In this document: positions 7,654-15,933 of the stretch, one piece after another
Position numbering within the stretch: position 1 is the first letter of the stretch
Layout of the letters: every line of letters begins with the position of its first letter
Source of the DNA: Sphingomonas bacterium
GTDB lineage: Bacteria; Pseudomonadota; Alphaproteobacteria; Sphingomonadales; Sphingomonadaceae
Assembly: GCF_028292965.1 (NCBI RefSeq)
Contig: NZ_JAQGLG010000117.1
Coordinates: 1-60,405, forward strand
Direction: 5' to 3'
Length of the DNA stretch: 60,405 bases
Made by a program: the position numbers and the translations under genes
Notes under the pieces: generated by a model
What the model was told of the DNA's origin: nothing
The model's input: the letters and a program-made list of their open reading frames with translations, nothing else
The model's database searches: none

Positions 7654-9804
7654 CTAAACCGCCCGCACCGCGATCGCGATGCCGCCCAGACGCGGCATGC
7701 CGGTCCAGCGATCGACGCCGTCCTCGACATGGGTAAGGCGGTTGACGTTCGCCCCGGCGCGGCGGGGATCGTCGGGCTCGCCGAGGTTGCGGCCGAAGCC
7801 GTGGGTGATGGCCACCACACCCGGGCGCAGGGTGGCATCGGCCTCGGCCACGACTTCGATCCGGCCCCAGCGCGAGCGCAATTCAATCAACGCGCCTGAG
7901 GTCGCGCCGACCTGCGCCAGATCGTCGGGATGCAGATAGGCCGGGTTGGTCTCGACGCCGGGCAGAGGCGGGCTCACCCGGACGAAGGCGTTGGTACTGT
8001 TCTGCACCCGGCGCGCGACGAGGATGAAGGGATGGTCGGCATCGGTGCCGCGGCGGTGCACCGGGTCCTCAGCGCGCAGTTGGCGCAGTTCGGCCAGCAT
8101 GTCGGGGTCGTCGAGCCGCAGCCGTGCCATGCAGTACGGGTCTTTCTGCCCGACGAAGATCCGTGCCTCATCGAACACATGGCCGTCGGGATGACGGGCG
8201 ATTTCCTCCAGCGGCACCGAGGAATTGGCGCAGAGCGCAGCGAACACCTCATCGGTGCTGGGCTCATGCGCCATGTCGAGCGGGACCATATTGGCGGTGC
8301 GCAGGCCGCCGATCGAGAGCGGCAGGCCGAGACGTTGTGCCAAGCGGTAATAGAGCCGCCACACATCGATCACCTCGGCCCCTTCGGGCGGGTCGATCAG
8401 CGCCGGCTGGTACGCCGCATAGGGCACCGCCCAGCCATAACCATGATGCACCTTGCGGGCGAGTTCGGGCTGGAGGGTGAGGATCGGCAGTTCGAGCTGG
8501 AGCTTGGTGGCGATGACATAATCGGCCAGCCGCGCGGTCGGTGACATCTCGACGTCGTGGGTGACCAGCAGGTCGAGCTTGCCCAGTGCATCCTGGCTGA
8601 GCTGCTGCTGCGGCAGATTGAGCGCGCCGCTGATCAGCATGAAGCAGGCGCGGACCTGGCCCTCGCCAGGGGTAAGTATCTCCTCGGCGAAGGCGCCGCC
8701 CGGAAGACCCGCGACCGATTGGTGCAGCCCGCGCACCCGCATGGCCTCGCCACCCATCGCTGGTCGCGGCGGGATCGCTTGCGCGCGCACCGCGATGCGC
8801 GGGCCGAGCACCGGAGGATTGACATATTCCTGCCCCTCGCGCGCCCAGAAGCCGCGCACCGTGTGGAGGCAAAGCACCAGGTAACTGGTCAGCGAGCCGC
8901 GCGAGGCGAAGGACATGCCGGTGCCCGGACCGGTATCGCCGGTCTTCGCATCGATCAGGATATCGGCGGCGGCGATCAGGTCGGCGGCATCGATGCCGGC
9001 GCGGGCCGCGACATAGTCGGGCGTGAAGAGCGCTACGGCTTCGGCCAGCGCTTCGAAGCCGCTGACATGTTCGGCGACAAACGCGGTATCGACGCCGCCG
9101 CGTGTGATCAGCAAATGGATCAGGCCGGCGATGATCGTCGGATCCTCGCCGGGGATCGCCTTCAAATGAATCGCGGCGCGCTTAGCGGTCTCGGTGCTGC
9201 GTGGATCGATGACGATCAGCTTCATGCCGCGCCGCGTCAGTTCCTTGAGCTGCTGGCCGGGATTGACCCCGAAATATTGCTTCGAGACGATCGGGTTGCC
9301 GCCGATGAGCAGGAAGGCGTCGAGCGTCTCGGGCCGCATGCGGCCGCCCTGCCAGGTGCCGTGCAGCGCATCGGCGATCATCAGGCCGGGCTGGTCGAGC
9401 GTGGCGATCGAGAACATCATCGGCGAGCCGATAGCGCGCATCAAAGCGGCGATGAGCGGCGCGCTGGCGTGCTGCTCGTTGCCGGCCGAGCCGATGAAGG
9501 CGGAGACGGCGCGCGGGCCGTACCGGTCGATGATCACGCGCAGCCGTTCGGCGATCTCGTCGATCGCGTCGTCGATCGGGATCGGGCGGTATTCGCCATC
9601 GGCATGGCGCTTCAGGCTGTGCATCAGCCGGCCGGGCTGGGCGTGGAGTTGCGGCAGCGAGCGCCCCTTGGGGCAGATGAAGCCGCCATAAAGCGGCGCG
9701 CGGCGATTGCCCTCGACCTTGATCGGGCGGCCATCCTCCAGCGTCACCTCGATCGGGCAGAAGGCCATGCACATGCGGCAGGTGGACGTTCTGGTTTCAA
9801 GCAT
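7654..9804 (-). CDS. Molybdopterin-dependent oxidoreductase, [4Fe-4S] type
   Basis: A 716-residue member of the formate dehydrogenase/DMSO reductase superfamily. Cys9, Cys12, Cys16 and Cys44 (CRMCMAFC ... ICPKG) form the N-terminal [4Fe-4S] binding site. The bis-MGD domains show LIGGNP, IDPRSTETA and a C-terminal molydop-binding segment (YLHPDDLAQVG, ITHGFGRNLGEP). There is no Tat signal, so it is probably cytoplasmic. It lies 24 bp downstream of an enoyl-CoA hydratase in the same operon, so its substrate is probably a pathway intermediate rather than formate or nitrate. Length is close to acetylene hydratase and small Fdh-like enzymes; the substrate cannot be assigned. Confidence 0.85.
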   Translation of the reverse strand: MLETRTSTCRMCMAFCPIEVTLEDGRPIKVEGNRRAPLYGGFICPKGRSLPQLHAQPGRLMHSLKRHADGEYRPIPIDDAIDEIAERLRVIIDRYGPRAVSAFIGSAGNEQHASAPLIAALMRAIGSPMMFSIATLDQPGLMIADALHGTWQGGRMRPETLDAFLLIGGNPIVSKQYFGVNPGQQLKELTRRGMKLIVIDPRSTETAKRAAIHLKAIPGEDPTIIAGLIHLLITRGGVDTAFVAEHVSGFEALAEAVALFTPDYVAARAGIDAADLIAAADILIDAKTGDTGPGTGMSFASRGSLTSYLVLCLHTVRGFWAREGQEYVNPPVLGPRIAVRAQAIPPRPAMGGEAMRVRGLHQSVAGLPGGAFAEEILTPGEGQVRACFMLISGALNLPQQQLSQDALGKLDLLVTHDVEMSPTARLADYVIATKLQLELPILTLQPELARKVHHGYGWAVPYAAYQPALIDPPEGAEVIDVWRLYYRLAQRLGLPLSIGGLRTANMVPLDMAHEPSTDEVFAALCANSSVPLEEIARHPDGHVFDEARIFVGQKDPYCMARLRLDDPDMLAELRQLRAEDPVHRRGTDADHPFILVARRVQNSTNAFVRVSPPLPGVETNPAYLHPDDLAQVGATSGALIELRSRWGRIEVVAEADATLRPGVVAITHGFGRNLGEPDDPRRAGANVNRLTHVEDGVDRWTGMPRLGGIAIAVRAV

Positions 9805-9828
9805 CTCGATGCTCCTGAACGGTGGGCG

Positions 9829-10632
9829 TCAGTCCCCCGAAAAACTCGGCGTGCGTTTGTCGAGGAAGGCGCCCACCGCCTCGTTGTGGTCGGCAGTGGC
9901 ATGGCTCAGCGCCTGCATCGCCGCCGACAGTTCGAGGATGCCGGCGAGCGTCGCGCGGTGCCCCTCGCGCAGCAGGCGCTTGGTCATGCGCACGGCGTGC
10001 GGCGGGTTGGCGGCGATCTTGCCTGCGACGAGCCGCGCCTCGTCCATCAGTCGCTCGGCCGGCACGACGCGCGAGACCAGCCCGCAGGCAAGCGCCTCGG
10101 TGGCATCGAGCAGGTCGCCGGTCAGCGCCAGCTCGCTCGCCTTGGCGAAGCCGATGATGCGCGGCAGCAGCCAGGCGCCACCATCGCCGGGCACGATGCC
10201 GAGCTTCACGAAACTCTCGGCGAATTTCGCGCTCTCGCTGGCGATCCGCACGTCGCACATGCACGCCAGGTCGCAGCCGGCGCCGATCGCCGGGCCGTTG
10301 ATCGCGGCGATCACCGGCACCTCCAGCGCCTCGAACAGCAATGGCAGGCGCTGGATGCCGGCGCGGTAGTTGCGCCGCGTCTGGGCCGGTAGCGCGTCGC
10401 GCAAGCTCGACCCCGGTGTCGCCATGGCTTTCAGGTCGCCACCCGAGGAGAAAGCCGAGCCCGCCCCGGTCAGGATGGCCACCCGCACGCCGATATCGGC
10501 ATCAAGCGATTGCATCGCCGCTTCGAGGGCATCGATCATGTCGAGCCCGGAGATCGGGTTGCGTTTCTCGGGCTGGTTGAGGGTGACGATCGCAATCGCG
10601 CCCTCGCGCTCTACCCGTACGAGCTCGCTCAC
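9829..10632 (-). CDS. Enoyl-CoA hydratase/isomerase family protein
   Basis: A 267-residue crotonase. The oxyanion-hole segments are SAFSSGGDLKAM and NGPAIGAGCDLA, followed by the crotonase block FVKLGIVPGDGGAWLLPR. A catalytic Asp replaces one of the two usual glutamates (PGDGG). GTG at 10632 has a GGGAGAGG ribosome site with good spacing and is preferred over an upstream ATG that would overlap the promoter. It is first in an operon with the molybdopterin oxidoreductase and divergent from another crotonase. It probably hydrates or isomerises an unsaturated acyl-CoA. Confidence 0.87.
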   Translation of the reverse strand: MSELVRVEREGAIAIVTLNQPEKRNPISGLDMIDALEAAMQSLDADIGVRVAILTGAGSAFSSGGDLKAMATPGSSLRDALPAQTRRNYRAGIQRLPLLFEALEVPVIAAINGPAIGAGCDLACMCDVRIASESAKFAESFVKLGIVPGDGGAWLLPRIIGFAKASELALTGDLLDATEALACGLVSRVVPAERLMDEARLVAGKIAANPPHAVRMTKRLLREGHRATLAGILELSAAMQALSHATADHNEAVGAFLDKRTPSFSGD

Positions 10633-10654
10633 GTCAGCCTCTCCCACGCACTTA

Positions 10655-10717
10655 TTGGATGCAGAATCGTTTGTAGCACGCAACATTAGCGACTAACAAC
10701 GCACTATTGCATCCAAT
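10655..10717. promoter_or_regulatory. ATTGCATCCA regulon sites 2 and 3, divergent pair
   Basis: TTGGATGCA at 10655-10663 and TGCATCCAA at 10708-10716 form an inverted pair in the 107-bp gap between divergent enoyl-CoA hydratase genes. The centres are 53 bp apart, about five helical turns. Each copy lies 22-24 bp upstream of its start codon, a position suited to a repressor. A 12-bp copy, ATTGCATCCAAT, occupies 10706-10717. Confidence 0.7.
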
Positions 10718-10739
10718 CAAGAAGTGTGCGGGAGAGATG

Positions 10740-11609
10740 ATGTTCGAGACGCTGCGTTATGAGGTGGCCGACCGGGTGGCGACGATCACGCTCGACCGGC
10801 GCGCCAAGCTCAACGCCTACAACACGCAGATGATGACCGAGCTCGTCGCGGCCTTCGACCGCAGTGATGCCGATGACGATGTCGGCTGCGTGCTGCTCAC
10901 CGGCGCGGGCCGGGCTTATTGCGCCGGCGCCGATCTCTCGAGCGGACAGGGCGCGTTCGAGCGACTGGCCGACGACCCGGCGCGTGCGGCACTGCGCTAC
11001 GGCGACCTCAGCCGCGATGGCGGCGGGGTCGGCGCATTGCGTATCTTCGACAGCCTCAAGCCGGTGATCGCAGCGGTCAACGGTCCGGCGGTCGGTGTCG
11101 GCGCGACGATGCTGCTGCCGGCCGATATCCGGCTGGCCAGTACCAGCGCGCGGTTCGGCTTCGTCTTCACGCGACGCGGCATCGTGCCAGAGGCGGCATC
11201 ATCGTGGTTCCTGCCGCGCCTGGTCGGCATCTCGCGCGCGCTCGAATGGACGATGGCCGGGCGAATGGTGAGCGCCGAGGAAGCACTGGAGGCGGGGCTG
11301 GTGCGTTCGCTGCATGCTCCGGAGGAACTGATGCCCGCCGCCATGAAACTGGCGCACGAACTCGCCCATGCCGGCGCACCCGTCGCCGTGTCGCTGACCC
11401 GGCAGATGATGTGGCGCATGCTGGGCGCCGGACATCCGATGGAGGCCCACCGCGCCGACAGCCGGGCGATGCGCGCACGCGGCGGCGCGCCCGATACGCG
11501 CGAGGGCGTCCAGGCCTTTCTCGAGAAGCGCGATCCCGCATTCGGTGAGCGCGTTTCCGAAGGGCTGCCCAATATCTGGGCCGACCCCGTCAACACCCGT
11601 TTCTACTGA
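10740..11609 (+). CDS. Enoyl-CoA hydratase/isomerase family protein
   Basis: A 289-residue crotonase: AYCAGADLSS and NGPAVGVGATM oxyanion segments, then FTRRGIVPEAASSWFLPR, which keeps the catalytic Glu (VPEA). Start 10740 gives a 5-nt spacing to GGAG; the adjacent ATG at 10737 is equally in frame. It is first gene of the operon hydratase, acyl-CoA dehydrogenase, CMD protein, MFS transporter. This places it in beta-oxidation-like breakdown of a CoA-bound intermediate, alongside the divergent hydratase that carries PGDGG instead. Confidence 0.88.
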   Translation: MFETLRYEVADRVATITLDRRAKLNAYNTQMMTELVAAFDRSDADDDVGCVLLTGAGRAYCAGADLSSGQGAFERLADDPARAALRYGDLSRDGGGVGALRIFDSLKPVIAAVNGPAVGVGATMLLPADIRLASTSARFGFVFTRRGIVPEAASSWFLPRLVGISRALEWTMAGRMVSAEEALEAGLVRSLHAPEELMPAAMKLAHELAHAGAPVAVSLTRQMMWRMLGAGHPMEAHRADSRAMRARGGAPDTREGVQAFLEKRDPAFGERVSEGLPNIWADPVNTRFY

Positions 11610-11624
11610 CCCGGAGCTGCTTGC

Positions 11625-12860
11625 ATGGACTTCCGTTACTCCGATCGTCAGCAACATTGGATCGACCGCATCTCGGCCTTCATGGACGAATGGGTCTATC
11701 CCAATATCGCGCGCTATCATGAGGAGCAGGGCAAGACGGCGGAGACGCGCTGGCGCACCGTGCCGCTGATGGCCGAACTGCAGGCCAAGGCGCGTGAGGC
11801 GGGGCTTTGGAACCTGTTCATGCCGCCTGCCGCGCTCGCCCATGCCGGCCACGGCTTTGACTTCGACGCGCCGGGCCTGACCAATCTGGAATATGCGCCG
11901 GTCGCCGAACTGATGGGCCGCGTCGAGTTCGCCTCGCGCATCTTCAACTGCGCCCCGCCCGACACCGGCAATATGGAATTGCTGCTGCGCTATGCCTCGG
12001 CCGAGCAGCAGGCACAGTGGCTGCAGCCGCTGATGGAAGGAAAGATCCGCTCCTCCTTCCTGATGACCGAGCCGCAGGTCGCCAGTTCCGACGCAACCAA
12101 TATCGAGACCAGCATCGTCCGCGATGGCGACCATTATGTCATCAACGGCCGCAAATGGTGGTCGACCGGCGTTGGCGATCCGGCCTGCGCGCTGCTGATC
12201 GTGATGGGCAAATCCGACCCCGGCGCCGCGCCGCACGCGCAGCAGAGCCAGATCCTCGTGCCGCGCGACACGCCGGGCGTTCGTATCGAGCGCATGCTGG
12301 GCGTGTTCGGTTACGATGACGCGCCGCACGGACATGGCGAGGTGGTGCTCGACAATGTTCGCGTGCCGGCGGCGAACCTGATCCTCGGCGAGGGGCTTGG
12401 TTTCGAGATAGCGCAGGGGCGGCTCGGGCCAGGGCGGATCCACCATTGCATGCGTACGATCGGCGCGGCCGAGGTGGCGCTGGCGGCGATGTGCAAAAGG
12501 CTCAAGTCGCGCAGCGCGTTCGGCAAGCGGCTCGACCAGCATTCGGTGTGGGATGAGCGCATCGCCCAGGCGCGGATCGATATCGAGATGAGCAGGTTGC
12601 TCACCCTGCGCTGCGCCGACCTGCTCGACCGACACGACGCGAAGGATGTGCGGCACGAGATTTCGATGATCAAGATCGCGGTGCCGCATGCCGCGCTCGC
12701 GGTGATCGACGATGCGATCCAGGCGCATGGCGGCGCCGGCGTGGCGGCCGATTTCGGGCTCGCCGCGCTCTATGCCAAGACGCGCACGATGCGGCTCGTC
12801 GACGGGCCCGACGAAGTGCATGCGCGCGTGGTGGCGCGCCACGAACTCGCGCAACATTAA
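11625..12860 (+). CDS. Acyl-CoA dehydrogenase family protein
   Basis: A 411-residue flavoprotein of the ACAD10/11-like branch. [17 protein letters not shown] and NGRKWWSTG form the FAD/substrate region, and RSAFGKRL and the C-terminal [13 protein letters not shown] and [12 protein letters not shown] are typical. It catalyses alpha,beta-desaturation of an acyl-CoA and passes electrons to ETF. It starts 15 bp after the hydratase stop. ACAD10/11 relatives often act on hydroxylated or branched acyl-CoAs, which would fit a cyclic or terpenoid substrate, but that is an inference. Confidence 0.9.
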   Translation: MDFRYSDRQQHWIDRISAFMDEWVYPNIARYHEEQGKTAETRWRTVPLMAELQAKAREAGLWNLFMPPAALAHAGHGFDFDAPGLTNLEYAPVAELMGRVEFASRIFNCAPPDTGNMELLLRYASAEQQAQWLQPLMEGKIRSSFLMTEPQVASSDATNIETSIVRDGDHYVINGRKWWSTGVGDPACALLIVMGKSDPGAAPHAQQSQILVPRDTPGVRIERMLGVFGYDDAPHGHGEVVLDNVRVPAANLILGEGLGFEIAQGRLGPGRIHHCMRTIGAAEVALAAMCKRLKSRSAFGKRLDQHSVWDERIAQARIDIEMSRLLTLRCADLLDRHDAKDVRHEISMIKIAVPHAALAVIDDAIQAHGGAGVAADFGLAALYAKTRTMRLVDGPDEVHARVVARHELAQH

Positions 12861-12874
12861 GTCAGGAGAGAAGC

Positions 12875-13525
12875 ATGCCGAGGCTACGATTGGTGAGCCG
12901 TGCGGAGACGACCGATCCGCTGGTATTGTTCATGTACGACCGCAAATTCCCGGGCCGCGATCCGGCGACTGATCCGGGCGTCACCGCCTCGGGGGCACCA
13001 GGCAATTTCGAGGCGGTGTTCGCGCATTCGCCGGATGTGCTCGAGCATGTCGTACGCGGCTTCTACCTGAAGCAGACCAAGAAGCGGAAGCTGCCGCTGC
13101 GTTATATGGAGCTGGCAATCACGCGGATCGGCTGGGCGTGTGGCTGTCGCTGGATGTACTCCGAGCATAGCAAGATCCTGCGCGGGCTGGGCTATGCCGA
13201 GGAGGCGCTGGCAGCGATCCCCAACTGGGCGATCTTCGACGGGTTCGATGCGAACGAATGCGCGGTGCTGGCCTATGCCGATTGCATCGCGCTCGACCAT
13301 GGCCGCACGCCCGACGGGCTGTTCGCCGAGCTGCAGCGTCATTTCGATGAGGAGCAGATCGTCGAGCTCACCTATATCGCGTCGATGTTCATGATGAACG
13401 CGGGGATGATCCGCGCGCTCAGGCTCGAGCATGACGATGATGACGAGCGCGTCGCGGAGATGCCCTCGCCACCCGAATATCGTTTCGTCGATCGCGAGCC
13501 GGCGCCATTGCCGAGCCGCGAGTGA
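12875..13525 (+). CDS. Carboxymuconolactone decarboxylase (CMD/AhpD-like) family protein
   Basis: A 216-residue protein with an AhpD-like core around ELAITRIGWACGCRW...EH. Aligning Cys91 and His98 with the AhpD CxxCxxxH motif leaves Met94 where the second redox Cys should be. A dithiol peroxidase-reducing role is therefore unlikely, and a lactone-decarboxylase-like or other role is more plausible. It is the third gene of the hydratase/dehydrogenase operon. A lactonase-type step would fit with the Baeyer-Villiger monooxygenase nearby, but the reaction is not established. Confidence 0.82.
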   Translation: MPRLRLVSRAETTDPLVLFMYDRKFPGRDPATDPGVTASGAPGNFEAVFAHSPDVLEHVVRGFYLKQTKKRKLPLRYMELAITRIGWACGCRWMYSEHSKILRGLGYAEEALAAIPNWAIFDGFDANECAVLAYADCIALDHGRTPDGLFAELQRHFDEEQIVELTYIASMFMMNAGMIRALRLEHDDDDERVAEMPSPPEYRFVDREPAPLPSRE

Positions 13526-14874
13526 CGGACGCGCGCGACCAGGCACCGGCGAAGCGCGGTTCGGCCTATCCCTATTATGTCGTCGCCTGCCTGATGCTGG
13601 CGAGCGCCTTCTCGTTCCTCGACCGGCTGGCGCTGAGCCTGTTGATCGACCCGATCCGCCACGATCTCGGCCTGACCGACAGCGAAGTGAGCCTGCTCGC
13701 CGGCGCCGCCTTTGCGTCCTGTTATGTGCTGTTCGCCTTCGCGTTCGGGCGCTGGGTCGATACGCGTGGCCGACGCGGCGCGATCGTGGTGGGAATGACC
13801 TTGTGGAGCCTGGCGACCGCGGCATGCGGGCTGGCCGGCAGCTTCGGGCGGTTGTTCGCCGCGCGCGCCGCCGTCGGCGTGGGCGAGGCGAGCCTCAACC
13901 CGGCGGCCTATTCGATGATCGCGGATTATTTCCCGCCCGGGCGGCGCGGGATTGCCACCGCGATCTTCGCCTGCGGCGCGTCGCTCGGTGGCGGTCTGGC
14001 GATCCTCGCGGGCGGGCAGGTGGTGCAATGGGCGCTTACCACCCGCCCGCAATTGCCGTTCATGCATAGCGCTTCGGCCTGGCAGACGACGTTCGTCATC
14101 ATCGGCCTGCCCGGATTGATGGTCGCGCTGCTGATCGGGCTCACGGTGCGCGAGCCGGCGCGCATGCGGACGAACGACGAGGCGCAGGACGCGCCGGGGT
14201 TCGGCGATGTCGCGCGTTATATCGCGACGCACTGGCGGGTGTTCGTGCCGGTGTTCGCCGGTTTCTCGTGCATCGCGATCAACGGTTATGCCTTCACCGT
14301 CTGGGGTCCGGCCTATTTCATGCGCCTGCATGGACTGACGCCCGCGGCGGTCGGGCTGCTGTTCGGCATCGGTTATGGTGTCGGCGGGACGCTCGGCGTG
14401 CTGGCCGGCGGCGCGCTGTCGGACCGGCTGGTGCGGCGCGGGCGGGTCGAGGCGCCGATCCTGCTCTCGCTCGGTGCGGTGGTGGCGCAGGCGCCGTTGT
14501 TCCTCATCGCGTACCTCGCGCCGAGCGCGCTGGTCGCGGAAGTGACCTTCTGCCTCGCCATGTTCGCCGCCAGCATGGTCGGGGGCCTGCAGGTGGCGAT
14601 GGTGCAGAGCCTAGCGCCCAATCGGATGCGGGGATTGCTCGCGGCGCTGTACGGTGCGTGCGTCAATGTCGCGGGCCTGGGCGTGGCGCCGACGCTGACC
14701 GCCTATGCCTCGGACCATCTGTTCGGCGGGCCGCTCGGCATCGGCAAGGCGTTGGCGGCGACGTCGGCGCTTTCGCTGGCCATGGCGCTGGTGTTGATTG
14801 TGATTGGCCTGGGTCGCGCCCGGACGTTGGCGGCGCGATTGGCGGATCAACCGATGTCGGTGAGAGAGCCGTAA
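13522..14874 (+). CDS. MFS transporter
   Basis: A 450-residue, 12-helix major facilitator. The loop 2-3 signature appears as GRWVDTRGRRGAIVVG. Helix 1 contains FSFLDRLALSLLIDPI, as in the spinster/aromatic-acid-like subfamily common in sphingomonads. GTG at 13522 overlaps the CMD stop codon, indicating translational coupling. It probably imports or exports a pathway substrate or intermediate across the inner membrane after outer-membrane entry through the TBDR at 15934-18225. The direction of transport is not determined by sequence. Confidence 0.87.
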   Translation: MTDARDQAPAKRGSAYPYYVVACLMLASAFSFLDRLALSLLIDPIRHDLGLTDSEVSLLAGAAFASCYVLFAFAFGRWVDTRGRRGAIVVGMTLWSLATAACGLAGSFGRLFAARAAVGVGEASLNPAAYSMIADYFPPGRRGIATAIFACGASLGGGLAILAGGQVVQWALTTRPQLPFMHSASAWQTTFVIIGLPGLMVALLIGLTVREPARMRTNDEAQDAPGFGDVARYIATHWRVFVPVFAGFSCIAINGYAFTVWGPAYFMRLHGLTPAAVGLLFGIGYGVGGTLGVLAGGALSDRLVRRGRVEAPILLSLGAVVAQAPLFLIAYLAPSALVAEVTFCLAMFAASMVGGLQVAMVQSLAPNRMRGLLAALYGACVNVAGLGVAPTLTAYASDHLFGGPLGIGKALAATSALSLAMALVLIVIGLGRARTLAARLADQPMSVREP

Positions 14875-14888
14875 CGCTGCAAAGCATT

Positions 14889-15000
14889 CTCCCCTCCCAC
14901 TTGCGGGAGGGGTTGGGGGTGGGCTCGCGCTATCCGCGAACGGTGTCTGTGGAGGTGAGCGCGAGCCCACCCCCTGCCCCCTCCCGCAAGCGGGAGGGGG
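14889..15000. repeat. Bipartite inverted repeat, REP-like family 2
   Basis: Two 42-bp arms (14889-14930 and 14959-15000) are near-perfect inverted copies, separated by 28 bp. Each contains its own hairpin built on CTCCCGCAAGCGGGAG or a variant. It fills the whole gap between convergent MFS and SDR genes and could terminate or stabilise both transcripts. Confidence 0.75.
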
Positions 15001-15009
15001 AAAGAAGAG

Positions 15010-15777
15010 TCAGCCCATCAGCAGCCCGCCATCGACCGGCAGCACCGCGCCCGTCACGTAGCGCGCTTCGTTGCTGGCGAGATAGACAGCGGCATGGGCG
15101 ATGTCGTCAGGCAGACCGGGATGGCCGAGCGGCACCAGCCGCGTTGCGGTCTCGACCGGATCGGCGGCGGCACCGTCCACCCCTTCCAGACGCGCGAAGA
15201 TCGGCGTGTCGATGATCCCCGGCGCGATCGCGTTGACCCGTACGCCGTCACGTGCCGCCGCGCATTGCCGCGCCACGGCACGCGTCAACGTCACCACGCC
15301 GCCCTTGCTGGCGGCATAGGACACGAACACGCCCGACCCGCGAATGCCGGTGACCGAGGCGATATTGATGATCGCGCCCGCCGCGCTGCTGCGCCGGATC
15401 AGCGGCAGAGCATGTTTGATGCCGAGGAAAGTGCCGTCGAGATTGACCGCCTGTTGCCGTCGCCAGTCGTCGAGCGACAGCTTCGTGATGTCCCCGCCGA
15501 TACCGATACCGGCATTGTTGACGAGGATATCGAGCGCGGCGAGGGTCGCGATGGCCTCGCGCCAGGCACCCTCTTCGCTGACGTCGAGATGGACGAACCC
15601 GGCGCCGTCGATCGAGGCGGCGGCGGCATGCCCCGCAACGGCATCGATATCGGTCAGCACGACCTGTGCGCCTTCCGCCGCCATGCGGCGCGCGCAGGCA
15701 AGACCGATGCCGCTGGCCGCGCCCGTGATCAGCGCGCGCTTGCCGTTGAGGCGGCGGCTTTGGTAATAGGATTGCAT
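15010..15777 (-). CDS. SDR family oxidoreductase (catabolic regulon)
   Basis: A 255-residue classical SDR: TGAASGIG, NNAGIGIGG, Ser in NIASVTG, YAASKGG and VTGAVLPVDGG. The NAD-type Asp (LTDID) follows beta strand 2, so NAD preference is likely. It is divergent from the TBDR, and the intergenic region carries an ATTGCATCCA site. Probably a hydroxy-to-keto step; a ketone product would feed the Baeyer-Villiger monooxygenase that follows the receptor. Confidence 0.88.
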   Translation of the reverse strand: MQSYYQSRRLNGKRALITGAASGIGLACARRMAAEGAQVVLTDIDAVAGHAAAASIDGAGFVHLDVSEEGAWREAIATLAALDILVNNAGIGIGGDITKLSLDDWRRQQAVNLDGTFLGIKHALPLIRRSSAAGAIINIASVTGIRGSGVFVSYAASKGGVVTLTRAVARQCAAARDGVRVNAIAPGIIDTPIFARLEGVDGAAADPVETATRLVPLGHPGLPDDIAHAAVYLASNEARYVTGAVLPVDGGLLMG

Positions 15778-15851
15778 TCATAAATCTCCGGACGAGTGTT
15801 GCCCTCGGTCTCAAATGCAAGACAAACGCGAGATTGCACATAAAAGCATTG

Positions 15852-15869
15852 TTGCAATCTGGATGCAAT
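15852..15869. promoter_or_regulatory. ATTGCATCCA regulon site 4, dyad
   Basis: TTGCA-N7-TGCAA (15852-15868) is a clear dyad containing TGGATGCAAT (15860-15869). It lies between the divergent SDR and TBDR genes, 65 bp before the receptor start. This copy best defines the site as a dimer operator. Additional TGCAA-like half sites lie at 15810-15840. Confidence 0.65.
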
Positions 15870-15933
15870 CATGTAGCTATCGCCGGTAATGGGACGGCTC
15901 ACAAGAGCCGCGAAACACGGAGGGGCCTGAGCC

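Noticed and set aside
8557..10392. 611-codon open frame on the plus strand
   Set aside because: Antisense to the molybdopterin oxidoreductase and enoyl-CoA hydratase, both of which have clear motifs; codon-complement artefact.
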